Source of the DNA: Tetrapyrgos nigripes | Taxonomy: Eukaryota > Basidiomycota > Agaricomycetes > Agaricales > Campanellaceae | Direction: 5' to 3' | Length of the DNA stretch: 64,000 bases | Assembly (NCBI GenBank): GCA_013368315.1 | Contig: JAACJM010000115.1 | Location: 206,846-270,845 of the forward strand | Part shown: positions 23,237-35,683 of the stretch, piece after piece | Layout: the number at the start of each line of letters is the position of its first letter | Numbering within the stretch: the stretch's first letter is position 1 | Notes under the pieces: model-generated | Seen by the model: only the letters and a program-made list of their open reading frames with translations | Told to the model about the DNA's origin: nothing | Databases searched by the model: none | Made by a program: the position numbers and the translations under genes

Positions 23237-23528
23237 GAACTAAAGGACTAGCTAAAATGTCTAGTGGTTTATATAGAAGAACAATGAATAAGTGATAGGA
23301 GAAAGATAGGAGAAATAGGAGAAATGTAGGAGAAAGTGGAGAAATGTAGGGTAAAGATAGGATCGATGGAATGGAAGATTGATTGACAGTTATTATAGAG
23401 TTTGACAGGTCTTATAAGGTTTGAAGTCAGTAATATAAGAGGAAATGCAATAGACAAATGATCAGAAAACAGGTTCAATAATGTAGTAGAAGAGGAAGGA
23501 GGACAAAGAACTGTAGCAGTTTGTGACA
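23237..23528 (-). repeat. truncated 3' LTR of gypsy element 1
   Basis: In minus orientation it starts TGTCACAAACTGCTACAG at 23528 and matches the 5' LTR at 30445-30780 and the lone LTR at 40128. It lacks the last 45 or so bases. The break lies two bases from the end of X copy A. A short tandem array of GGAGAAATA-type units lies at 23295-23350. Confidence 0.82.
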
Positions 23529-23536
23529 TTACCCTC

Positions 23537-24060
23537 CAAGAGGTGTGCAGATGGTTATGGCCAGACCAGACGTTCCTTTTGGGTTTTAAGGTCAGCCAGA
23601 CCTCCCCCCCTCCCCCCCTCCTTCCTAAAAAGGAAGGAAATAAGATAAAATTTCGCTTATAAATCATCAGATCAAGTCACTTTTCCTCCAGACCACCTTA
23701 TAGACCCTCTACTGACCTAAAGACACAACAAAAGGAGTGATAAATGCTAATGTGGGGTCCATTTTCTTGAGATAGCAAATATTTTTCAAAGGAAAGTTCA
23801 TGATGTCAGACCGCTGACGACATCACTATTGTGAGAACTACATACAATTTCAGTGGGATTCCACCCAAATAAGGCATATCAGACATGTCTTCTACCTGTT
23901 TTTACCTTCCAAGTGTATTTCTGATACTTTGAAGCAGAGATGACACCAGAAATTTGGTCTATACACTCTAGGGCATGATGTAATTTCAGGTCATAAGCCC
24001 CCTCCAGACCCCCTCCCCCCCCAAGGTCTGGTCTCAGGTAGACTGTCTGCACACCTCTTG
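23537..24060. mobile_element. hAT-like non-autonomous element with 8-bp target-site duplication
   Basis: A 524-bp element is bounded by terminal inverted repeats CAAGAGGTGTGCAGA and its complement. It is flanked by TTACCCTC (23529-23536) and TTACCCCC (24061-24068), an 8-bp duplication with one mismatch, as expected for hAT transposition. Long C/G runs near both ends extend the inverted symmetry. It sits exactly in the polypurine tract next to the gypsy-1 3' LTR. Confidence 0.75.
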
Positions 24061-24196
24061 TTACCCCCTCTTTAAGCTATGCTTTCACCTGGAGCACATG
24101 TGTACTTCTCCAAATATCCTCCATGCTAATTTCCATTGAATGAACTGTAGATCCTGCTCATACCAGGTTTGGTGGACGATATGCATCTGGGTGATT

Positions 24197-27100
24197 TCAA
24201 TGGAAAGCTTCAATCATCTCTTTCAATTTCATTAAACCTGAAGCTGGTTCCCATGAGTTTTCAGAGTCTGAGTAGTCCAACCATTTGACCAAATATTGCA
24301 CTCCTTGACAATTCCTAGTTGGCTTCAAATCTAAAATCACTTTTACGTCATATTCATTATCTTCTGGCAGTAACTCCACTGGTTCTCCTGGATAGTTTAC
24401 TCCATGAGCTTCAGTCTCTTTGTATGGTGATAGTAGTGAAGTGTGGAATACTGGGTGAATTTGCCAGGTGTTTGGCAGTTTGAGACGATAGTTAACTTCA
24501 CCAATTACGTCAGTGATTTCGAATGGTCCATGACGACAGTTAGCCAACTTAGCTTTTGGCCTAGTTGTCTTTAAGTTCTTTCCATCTAGCAGTACTTTAT
24601 CTCCAACTTTGAATTTCACCCCTTCTTTTATGTGGTCCATGTTTTGTCTCTTCATCAGCTCTGCAGCAGTTGTTAGACTTGCTTTCAACTCTTCACACAA
24701 TGCTTCCAGGTTTTGAAGACATTCTTCAACTTTTGGTACATGTGACAATGGATTGATCGATGGAAAGAGTTGAGGAAGATATCCATGGAGTAATTCGAAA
24801 GGTGATTTTCCAGTGGCTGAGTGGATATGAGTATTATGGCAAAATTCAGTGTATGGCAGATATTTGACCCAATCATCTTGGTGATAGTTACAGAAGGTTT
24901 GTAAGTATTGTTTGAGTTCTTGATTGAACATTTTGGTCTCACCATCTGTTTGTGGGTGATAAGCTGTACTAAGAGCTGAGGTAATACCTAACTTAGCATA
25001 TATCCCTCTCATGACCTGGCTTGCAAACTGTGGTCCTCGATCTGATATCATCTTGTCCCATAGACCATACTGTCACCAAGTGTTATTGAACAAAACATCA
25101 ATATCTTTTCAGCAGGGAGAAATGACTACTGTCTTCATCGACTGGTCCACTGTTACGTGAATTGCATTGAAGCCATCACATTCTGGAAGATCTGTAATAA
25201 AATCGGTGGTAATGGTACCAAAGGGTTGTTCTGGAATGTTGTTTGGGATCAATGGTACATGTGTTAGATGGTTTTGTGCCTTGGTTAATTGACATAATTG
25301 TGAACAAATACTGACATACCAGGCCACCAAAATTCTCTACTAACTAGTTCATAAGTCTTGAACAGGCCTGGGTGTCCTGCAGTGAGACTATTGTGATGCA
25401 TTTTGACTATGTCTCTATGTAATTGGTTGTTGTAGGGGACATAGACTTTGCCTCAGAATAAAATAATCCTGTCTTCATAATTCCATTCCTGTAAGTTCTT
25501 GACCAGTGAGTGTGGACCATTATTTAAGATGACTTTGAGAGCACTCATGACTTCCTTGTCTTTCTTCGGACACTCTTTGATTCGTCTTCTCAATTCGGCA
25601 TCTCCAATTGCAACCACTGTCCCCAGTCTTGTAGCTCGAATTCTGAAGAACTTGGGGTCTAGTAACACTCTATCCTTATTGTTGCCTTTGACCCCCTCTT
25701 TATGATCTAGCCTTTGAGAAAGAGGTTCACTTTGATTAAGACTTCCAGGTTTATGGATAAGGATGAAATTGAATCTGGTAAGAAACAGAGCCATCCTTGC
25801 TTGTCGTCAGCTAAGTTTCTGAGAGGTAGTGAAGTACTCCAGATTTTTGTGGTTGGTGAGGATCTCAATGGTATGTGGTGCACCTTCAAGGTAATGTTGC
25901 CAAGCCTCTAATGCCTGTATGATTGCCAACAACTCTTTATCATGAATGTCATAGTTTCGTTCAGTCTCAGATAAGGATTTTGATAGGTAAGTGACTGGAT
26001 GCCACTTGTCATCTGATCCTTTCTGTGACAGAATACCTCCTGTGGCATAATCAGAAGCATCTACTTCTATTCAATATGGTTTAGAATGATCTGCCATTAA
26101 AAGGACTGGTGAAGAAGTAAATGCATCTTTGAGTGCCTGAAAGGCTTCTTCTGCATCGATAGACCATTTCCAAGGTTCATCCTTTTTTCATAAGATCGAA
26201 AAGCAGTTGAGCAACTTTAGAGAAGTCATGTATAAACCAACGATAGAAGTTTCCGAATCCTAAGAATGATTGAATATCTTTGATGTTTCGTGGTGTTAGC
26301 CATTCAGTGACACCTTTGACTTTGACAGGATCCATTGCCAATGTATTGTGAGAAACAATGAGACCTAGGAATTCTACTGAGTTGGCTTCAAAGGTACACT
26401 TCTCTGGTTTGGCATAAAGGTCATTCTCCTGAAGTTGTGTGAGTACTTGTTTGACCATTTGTCAATGTTCTTATAAAGTTTCCATAAAGATCAAGATGTT
26501 GTCCATATAGATAACCACTTTTCCTGAATCAATGAGGTCCTTAAAAAGAGTATTCATCATTGCTTGAAACATCACAGGGGAGTTCATAAGACTGAAGAAC
26601 ATCACTGTTGGTTCAAAAAGTCCCCCTATTTGTCTTGAATGCTGCTTTCCATTCATCTCCTTCCTTTATCCGTACATTATTATATCCCCATTGAAGATCA
26701 ATTTTTGAAAAGACTCGTGCTCCCTTGAGTTTGTCTACTAGTTCTGATATGAGTGGTAAAGGGTATTTGTTCTTTATGGTCCCTTTGTTCAATGCTCAGT
26801 AGTCCTGTACAGGGCATAGCTTTCCGTCTTTCTTTTTAACGAAAAAGAAGGGACTTGCCATAGGAGACTTTGACAGTCTTATATACTCCTTTTCCAAGTT
26901 TTCATCAATGAAATTGTCAAGTTCCTTCTGTTCGTTAGGGGATAGGGGATAGGTTTTGCAGGGACGAGGTTCAAAGTCTGGCTTCAGTTCGATAGCATGA
27001 TCCCATTCACCACGTTTTGGTAATCATTCTGAAGTTCATTTGTCAAAAACTGGTAAAAACTGATGATATTGGGATGGAATCTTATCTGTAAGTGATACAT

Positions 27101-29402
27101 CCTCTTTCATCTTTTGGGCTGCTTCTGTGAGTTCTTGAGCCTTGGTAAATCTGGCATGGATAGGTAATTCCGAATCTGATGTCAGATATTCTTCTTCTTT
27201 CCCAACCAGGCTCTCTAATACCTTCTGTTCCCATTGGTTCAGAACATCCTCCCGACTGAAGTCTTCTTCAGTAAAAATAACTGTAGATTCTGAAGGACGA
27301 TGAAAAGATTGAATAGGAACCTGATGACACCGACCTGCAACCTTTGGCTGTGCAATTGGTTTGAACCATCTGATTGGTTCTGACCATTTCACTTGGTAAT
27401 CCTTGTGATTGGTCTGTGGGTCAATAATTGTCAGTTTTGGGGATTTGGGTTTGGTGCGTAGGTTGAGGACAGGGGGGTTGTTCCAAGGTACATATTTCAA
27501 GACATCTAACCATGTCTACCCTAGAAAATGACCAATCTACCTCTGGATTATGCTCCTCTAACCAATTGGTACCAAGAATTATATCATGATCTCCAATGTC
27601 TGTAACATAGAATTCAGCTGTCTCTTCATGATACAATCTTTTGTCCTGAGAATAAAGGCAGAGTTTTTGAATGGTGTAATGGTGTACCCATCCCATGGTG
27701 TTTTCAGAACTGTCAACATTTCGTATGGGAAGGGGTTTTTGATAGGGAGGAGAGTTAAACAATTTTCTTGGGTGAAACAGCTGTTAATAATAATGCCTTC
27801 CGTACCACTATCTATTAGGGCTTCTGCATCGATTTTTCTGCTGGTAATCTTGCCAACAAGTTTGGTTTTAAGTGTTATTGAAGATACCTGTCAGTTATGA
27901 GTGACTGCTGACATTCTTAATTCTGAAGGAAAGGTATGCTCATGAAAGGGGTTTAAAACATGATATCAATTGTTCATATATTGTCTGGTGTACTGTACAA
28001 CTCCTCCTGAGGACGTAGCAGGGGAGTAATTCAAAAATCCATCATCTTTACCACAACATCTTTCAAATATACACTAGCTTGTTCCTTTTCTTCTCCTTCT
28101 AAACCCTTGACCTTATTCATCATATCTGAAATATCTTTGATTACATTACGAGAGGAAGACAATGATGATGTTTGAGCCACTGTTACCGGTGGCGAACAGG
28201 ATGACGATGATGGAGCTGAAGTTTCAGCTGCCCTAACAGCACGAGGAGGGAAATTTCGAGAAGTATTCTGAGCTGTTGAAGGCCTCGGGGTGTTGTTCAG
28301 GAATGTCAGGCATTCATTGCTCATGTGTCCAGGTTGCCTACATTCGAAGCATGCTCCTAGTTTCTGGAGTTGGTCCCTTTCTTCAGGCATCAGTTTAGGT
28401 AAAGGAGTAAAGGACGAGTTAGCACCTGGTCCCATATTCATAAGTGCATTTACGCTTGCTACTGTCCGCCCCTGAGAAGGACCTGAATTTGTCCTTGGTG
28501 TAGAGAATGGTCTCGAACGTCCTTCTTTCTCTCTCTTGTTTATCCATTCCAAATGGAGATCCATTGCCCTCTCCCTATACTCATCAAAGTCCTTCCACTT
28601 CGGCCACATTCCTGCCACCGACTTCCTAAGATCCCTTGGAAGACCTGCTTTATAGAAATCCAGGAGAGCTGTTTCTCTGTAGTCCGACTCTTCTCTGTAT
28701 GTATCGAAGATACTATTATAGGTACTAATGTCCATTCCCTTCATTCTAGCGTTTTTGATCTTATTTCTCGCAACCTCATCAGCAGCAAGGGCTTTGAAAT
28801 CCCTTTTGAACCTATCCTTTATTTCCTTTAATGTTGTCCATTGCCTTTCTTCTGGTTTGAGTTTCGTATCTTCCTCATCTTCTTCTTGCTCTGTGATTCG
28901 TTGAGTTGCCCAATCTCCTCCTTTTTCTCCTGTGAAGAACGAGAGGAATAAGGACACCTTGGAGTCCTTGGTGGAGTATCTGGCCTTGTTCTGATGTAGG
29001 TAATTGTTGAACGAAGCTAGCCATTGCTTTGCTTCATCACGTTCTCTATTAAAGGTTCGGAAGTACTGTTCGAGTCATTAGGTGCTACGTCAGACATGGC
29101 TGGATTGTCTGGATCCAATGGATCTGGAGAGGGAGGAGGGTTTGGACGATGAGGGGCTATGGATGGTCCTTTGTTAGATGGAATTACAGGAGAAGAAGGA
29201 TTGTCTGGATCTGATGGATCGGGAGAAGGATCTTGGGGAGGGTTGATGGGTTATTAGAAGACGGATCTGGTAGAGGATCTGATGTAGAAGTCAGATCAGG
29301 TGGTATGAGAGAAGAGGGTTCTGGATTCAGTTGAGTGTTTGTAGGGTAGATGATCCTTGTCCTGGTTTGGTTTCGGAGTCGATAATAGGGTGAGCTTTTC
29401 AA
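24197..29402 (-). pseudogene. gypsy element 1 gag-pol, chromodomain type (chromovirus), decayed
   Basis: Read on the minus strand, the order is Gag, protease, reverse transcriptase, RNase H, integrase, chromodomain. Gag lies within 29402-28031, with a CX2CX4HX4C knuckle (CFECRQPGHMSNEC). The protease DSG motif (ALIDSGTEG) is near 27820. Reverse transcriptase blocks include YMDNILIF at about 26500 and SFLGFGNFYRWFI at about 26250. The integrase tail contains DRGPQFAS and YHPQTDGETKMFNQELKQYL. The C-terminus has a chromodomain-like VQYLVKWLDYSDSENSWEP. Stop codons and frameshifts break it into at least seven pieces, so it cannot be autonomous. The last block (25051-24197, 284 codons) is the longest intact part. 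Domain order (RT before integrase) fixes Ty3/gypsy. Confidence 0.92.
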
Positions 29403-30444
29403 ATAGCGAGTTCTTGGTTATGCATTACAACTTCACACTTGATAGGAAGGGTTTTGGTTTCAGGAAGTGTCTGAGTATTGTACCTGTTAATACAGGGCTG
29501 GTTTTCACAGAATATATAAGGTTTCAAACTCTCCAAGTTATAATTGCAGTCGAGAATCCTTGGTTTGAAGAAGACATGTGGACGATCTGCACAGGGAAGA
29601 TTTGGATCTGCAGATGCAGACCATCGACTCGTCATATACTCTTTCTACAATCTCTTAGGGCCTTCTTTTCTACCCTTTAAATCACCACAAAGATTCGAAG
29701 ATAAAGGAGGTAGGTGTGCCGTAGTCTGTAAGGGACAGAGTAGGTGTATTGCACTCTCTAAGGAATAGAGGTCCCGTAATCCTAACAACAGTTTCCTCAG
29801 TATCAAGATTGAGGGTGACTTGTATGTACGAAATAGATGGAAAGGATCATGTCACCTGGTCCCAGTTTCCAAACCCAATGATGTGTACAGATGAAGTTTA
29901 ATTGTAACTCCAAGGATCTGCCTGAATGCCTACTGTATGGCTGCACCAGTACTCAGTGTGTGGTAGATAGAGTGGAAGAGGGAGAGGAGGTTGTTCATAG
30001 TCAGGCGGACTCTCAGGGGGTTCAAAGTGAATCTGAGAGAATGGGGTAGACAGGATGGAAGGAATATGATGCTGGTGATGGAGATTGGTGATGAAGGAGT
30101 CAAGAACAAATTGTTACAGCCAAATTGACACCAAGTCAACACAAAAGACACCTAGTCTCTTGTAGGCTATGACACCTAGTCATTAGCCAGAGGGTATAAA
30201 AGGAAAACAATGCTTGCAGTATGATATGGATGAGATAGAGATGAAAATGAAAGGGATTTAGAATCAGGATAAGCAAGATAAAGGATAAAGGGACTCAGAT
30301 AGTGAGGTAGGTGTGAGGGAGTTTGTTCAAGTGTCAAGGTTGCTGATATACTCAATAACCACCCAAGTCACACAGTTTGAGGACAGATACAAAGCAATTG
30401 ATATAGAGATAGAGATAGAGAAAGAGAAATGAGTAGGCTGACTA

Positions 30445-30780
30445 TGCTCTACACTGCGTAGTACTAGTACAGAGTGGAGACAAAGTGAATGAACTAAAGG
30501 ACTAGCTAAAATGTCTAGTGGTTTATATAGAAGAACAATGAATAAGTGATAGGAGAAACATAGGAGAAATAGGAGAAACATAGGAGAAAGTGGAGAAATG
30601 TAGGGTAAAGATAGGATCGATGGAATGGAAGATTGATTGACAGGTCTTATAAGGTTTGAAGTCAGTAATATAAGGTTTAAAAGGTTTATCGAGGAAATGC
30701 AATAGATGAATGATCAGAAAATGGGTTCAATAATGTAGTAGAAGAGGAAGGAGGACAAAGAACTGTAGCAGTTCGTGACA
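30445..30780 (-). repeat. 5' LTR of gypsy element 1 (336 bp)
   Basis: It begins TGTCACGAACTGC at 30780 and ends GTGTAGAGCA at 30445 on the minus strand, the usual TG...CA. It matches the truncated 3' LTR and the LTR at 40128. The element inserted inside a copy of X, since X sequence resumes at 30781 in mid-repeat. Between LTR and Gag (29403-30444) there is no ORF of note and no primer-binding site I can assign. Confidence 0.8.
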
Positions 30781-31873
30781 TCTACAGTATGTGGCTTGTG
30801 TAACTATGAGAAATACCTAGTCCTTTTATACTACTTGCAGTTACTACTATACAGTTCTACATTTCTTTTTAATGTCACTAAAAGGTACATAAGAAAACAG
30901 AAATATCCTGCTAACTGTCAGTCCATGCTCGTCAGTACTACTAGATTAAGTAGGTACCTTCTAATCAGAATATTATCTAAAACTCATAGGGCTTTCTATG
31001 TTCCATTCACTTCATCCTCTTGACTAAGGGTACCTCTTATGTTTTTCTGGTGCTACTATAGGCTTGGTGTCAATAGACCTAGTTTCTAGTATACCACAGT
31101 TAGTGGCATAGTTCTCTTATAGACAAGTCCAGCTCCCTATAAGGTCCCACATAGATTTTGTAGTTGCACTTGTACCAATGAGAACGCCTCAGTTATCAGG
31201 CACACATCTTGCCAATCTTACTGCTGCATTCAGAAATATCTTTACCCTTTGGGGCTTTCTCATTATGACTCATTCCTTAGATCATGTACTGGTGGTAATG
31301 AACTATGGGTTTTATTCCTTGACTGCTAATCCATCCCTTTAGTACCATATGAAAGCTGAGCTTTCCAGGAACTCGTACATATATACTTTGTCCTACTTAT
31401 CTATCCTTGGTGTCTTTCAAAAGACTATTCCTTCTGTTTTGCTTAGTATACTGCTAGTTTGGACATAGTCGGTCACTAGGGTTTTCCTCCTATTTCTTTG
31501 ATTATGGTGCCATTCTCAGCCAGTGATTATTTAGCACTAGAGTCTGGGTTATATAGCTGACATGTTCCTTGCCCATGAATAGGGGCTTCACTTTCCCTTG
31601 AGTTGCACTGGCGTACTAAGCCTTTGTATACGTATAGTATATGGGGTGGATCTGCTACTATAACTGATGCATGCATCAACCATAGAACTTAGAATAAGCA
31701 TATCCTATTCATAAGTACTTAGCTCTATTGTACTGGCATGTACACTTAGTCCACTAGTGCTTTAACTAGCAGTTCGGGACTCACTCTAGTCCTTTATATA
31801 CCAATTGAAGTGGTGAACCAGCTTTCTAACTGCCAAATAGTGTTTCTATATGCAAATTTTGTATGGTGTATCA
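30781..31873 (+). repeat. repeat X, diverged partial copy C
   Basis: It starts mid-repeat at TCTACAGTATGTGGCTTG, equivalent to about 21975 in copy A. It follows copy A with large divergence to a common terminus (GTATGGTGTATCA). It looks like the oldest X copy here. Confidence 0.7.
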
Positions 31874-32819
31874 CTGTTCATTGCTCCACTTCTATATTTG
31901 TTGTTTAACATTTGATTCATTTATTCTATTTACTGTTTGGGACTTGTGATTGTCTAGTATATTAGTTATAGGAGCACCATAGTTAGTTGTGGAGTCTTGA
32001 TACAGGAGGTGGTTTCACTACTTGTATATAGGTAGTGTTCTCCTGTACTCAAGCCTCAGAATTGATCTTGTTGTTGTTCCTCTCATTCTTCTTTGCTTGT
32101 TCTGCATTGCGAATTGAGGGATACATGCACTACACTTGTGTGTGGCAAATCCAGTTGGACGACTCTCTCACAAGTCATGGTTGTCTCATATCCTTTATAG
32201 GGATTCTTGTTCTACATTCACCATCCATTGTTGTTCTCCTTGATCTAGTTCTTTGCTGTCATCTTGGTTGCTGTACAGGCATGTAGATTGATCTGCCAGC
32301 AGCTCAGATCTTTGGTCTCATAGGCTTAGGGTCAGTGGGTGAGTAGTGTCACTTCCTCTTGCCAAAGCCACCCCTAGGTTCCAGACTCCTCCTGGGGCAT
32401 TCTCCCCTCATCAATGAGCCCATTTGGCATCAAGAGGTTAGCCCAGCTCAAGGGTTTGTGACATATGATCAGATATTTGAAAAGCAGAGAAGATGGTCTG
32501 GTCATACCTCAATGACATGGTACAAAATACAATTGTGTCCAATGCAGCTCTTGTGTAGTCCTCTGTGGGTCCAATAATGTGTTCTGACCCAAAACTACTT
32601 ATCAGGACATTTCAGCATTAATCAGCAAACAATACTAATGCAGACTGCCTACCACTCCCACTGGAGAAGCAAAAGAAATCAAAACAAGAAGTGTGTAAAG
32701 CTGTACCTTCAACAAAAGTTGGTCACACAAGTCCTGCATGTCATTAAACATATCTCTAATAGCATATGAGCAGCATAAGGAGACGATCTATCCATGAAAT
32801 TTTTAAGTATAGTGGTCAC
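31874..32819. other. gene-free spacer between X copies
   Basis: Small ORFs at 32035-32286 and 32359-32577 show no family features. The stretch 32340-32600 has coding-like composition and may be a worn transposon fragment. Confidence 0.35.
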
Positions 32820-34491
32820 TAATAGGTGGTTTTTGTAATTAAGTGCTAGAAACTACACCCAAACACAAAACCTTATACAAATGTAAATGAGACGAGTGTT
32901 CCAAGCAGTCAGAGTACTCAAAATCCCAGTGTACTTGTACTATAAGTACTTTTGATCAGGGTTTTTCAATGAAGTTAGTGCTTAGCACACAACACAATAA
33001 ACACAATTTTAACACCAAGGGGATCAACGAGTCCCAAATCAAACACTTGTAGGCCACAGTTGCCTTAAAATCAAACACTCTTGACACTTAATAGACCAAA
33101 GGTCAACACAAAGATCACAGTTATAACCACAAAATGTTCAATTTAAACTCTATTATATCCAACACAATGTTTATACTTGTAGAGAGTGCAGTTAAGTTTG
33201 TTTAGAAGCTTTAGTCTGTGTTTCACGTCCTCTACTATTGCTAATGAGATCCAATACTCTACAGTACATGGCTTTTGTAGCTACTCATAATATCTGGTCC
33301 TTTTATACTACTCGCAGCTACAACTATACAGTTACTTATTTCTTTTTTGATGTCCACTAAAAGGTACGTAGAGAAAATACAAAACAAATCGAAAATTCCA
33401 TTAGTGAGTTCTACTATTTCAAAGTAAAGACTTGCTTATTAAGGTATATGGAAACTGTCCAATATTATCTAAATATTTGTAGGAACTTTCTTCAGTCCTC
33501 TTTGTAAGCCATCTGGTGTTTTGTGTACCATCCTGGTTAGTGAGCATCACATCTATGACTCAGAACACTCCACTTATGACTGCTAGGTCCCTCATACGTG
33601 TCCTTATGCTAGGGGTGTAGGGTTTTCTTGTAGTTTCTTTGTTCCATTCAGTTTTCCTTTTCCTTTTCTCTGATCTTGCTTTATATGTGTTCTATGCATT
33701 GCCAACAGTCTACTACTTAGTCCTACATATGAGTCCAGCTCTTCTGCAGTCCTGTTCGCATACTTATTCATCCTTCAACGCTTTCAACACCTAGCTAGGT
33801 GCTTACTGACAGATTTATTCTTATCTGGAAATACTGTTACCTGTTTGGGTTGTATTTGATCATTCGGATGTACTGTGGCTTAACGCTTCTGTCCCTTATA
33901 TCTCTGTATAGAGACGTCTGTTCACTATCCCCTCTGTACTGATGGATAGCTGAACTCTGGGATCCTGTACATATATACTTTGTCCTACTTTTATCCACAT
34001 GTACCTTTTACAGATACTTAAGACTCCTTTGAAGCCATCTTAGTACTACGGGATTTGCCAATACATAGATCCAGACCTAGTGTGCTTGTCTGCATGTCCA
34101 ATCTTAGCACTGTCTTCTCTGATCGACCTTTCAGCTGAGGATTGTGCTGTCTACAGCGTTCCTATGCCTGTGAATAGGGGCTATCCTGCACTTCACTGTC
34201 CCTTTGGATCACGCTAGTGGTACTAGTCATTATAATAGGATTCGAAAGCCTTTGTAGGCTATCTTTATTATTTGGTGGGTCTGCTATCATAACTCCAACT
34301 CATACATATCTATCATAGTACTAGAATGAGTTGTTTCTCCATCTATAAGCACTTAATATTATTGTACCGTTGTTTTCTAGTCCGCTAGGTATTAACTAGC
34401 AGTTCAGGGCTCACCCTAGTCCTCTTATTCCCTTAAAAGAACATCAAAACTGATATTATGGACCAAAATCTAAGTACGGTGTTGTACATCA
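32820..34491 (+). repeat. repeat X, full copy B
   Basis: It is colinear with 21560-23234 from TAATAGGTGG to the TGTACATCA end. Many differences are C/T or G/A changes, often where copy A keeps CG. Copy B carries about 17 extra bases (near 33018-33034, GGGGATCAACGAGTCCC) and small indels. Confidence 0.8.
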
Positions 34492-35683
34492 TTGCAAAAT
34501 CAATGCCCCAGCTGGGTTCCTTGTCAAAGGCCATGAATAGTCCATCACCTCCACCCAGAAATTTGCAAAACCTTTTTCATCACTGAGATCCTGCTGCAAT
34601 GCATAAGTGTTAATAGATTCACTGCCCCTCCCTAGTGCTTATAGAGATAACCAGCAAAGAATGTGTACCAAGAATATCTATCCTGAAAATTTCACTGTAT
34701 TGTTGGCAAGTAGCATGAATTCATTGATAGGGACATCTGTATCCATTTGGTGAACATTTCTGATGAAGGGTATCCTTGGTCTGAGGACATAGTCAATGAT
34801 CACACCTGGTGTCAATTGAAAGAAGAATAACACACAGTTGAGGGATTGGAATGGACATGATGACAGCAGATAAGTAATGAGACTCACATTTCCTTCAACT
34901 CTTCCTATTATATAGTGCTCCATCCCAAGGTGACCACAATGCAATGCCTGAAAATCACTATAGCGTAACGTAGTCTCTTGTAGACAGACAGTATGATGAT
35001 CACAGAAGTGATGTATAGGTAGTCTGTTGTTAAAGTCACTGTGTCTGGTGGCTGGTTCCTTTCCCATGTAAAATGAATTGGAAAAATTTGCTAATCCTCA
35101 CTGCCACACAACTGCCAGTCTGTCAGTGTACCTACAGAGACATCAAAACTTCTTAAAATTGCAATGAATATCATTCAGACAAAGCTCTTGTAATGTATTG
35201 AGACTATCTATGCCCACATAACTGAAAAAATGGACACCTGGAAGTGATAAAAGGCCTGGCAGTGTTTTCCAGTGGCAGTGTGATTAGCAAATCTCAGGGA
35301 TTTGTAATCAAAAAAGCAGCTGCCAGCTTAATACAAAAAAACAGGACTAAGCATAATGGGACTTTCATCTAGATTCCATTGAGCACAAATAAAGTGTTTC
35401 AAGAAGAAATGGGTACTAGGGTCCATGGCTGCAAAAGAAAATATAAAGAAGATTTCTGATACTTTAGTAGAGGGTGTGTAGGATATAGTATCCCAAATGA
35501 AAAGGGTGTGGGCCAATGCTGTGTGTGGTAGGAATGAAGCATATTCAGCTTGCATTTTCCATTTCTGTTTTGTGTGATTTCCAATGATGTACAGGTCACT
35601 CACTGTCTATGCTGACAAATCAATGAGGTGCATAATCTTCACAATAATGCACAAAACTCCTTTGCTGAAAGTTAATTAACAGC
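34492..35683. other. no gene; possible worn coding fragment at 34678-35067
   Basis: On the minus strand 35067-34678 reads as two protein-like blocks (LPIHHFCDHHTVCLQETTL and VPINEFMLLANNTVKFSG). A GTGAGT donor-like and a CACCAG acceptor-like site lie between them, but the frames do not join cleanly. I recognise no family. The remainder shows nothing. Confidence 0.3.

Noticed and set aside
23295..23350. Possible CRISPR-like array of GGAGAAATA units
   Set aside because: Units are contiguous simple repeats inside an LTR with no spacers, and the organism is a fungus.
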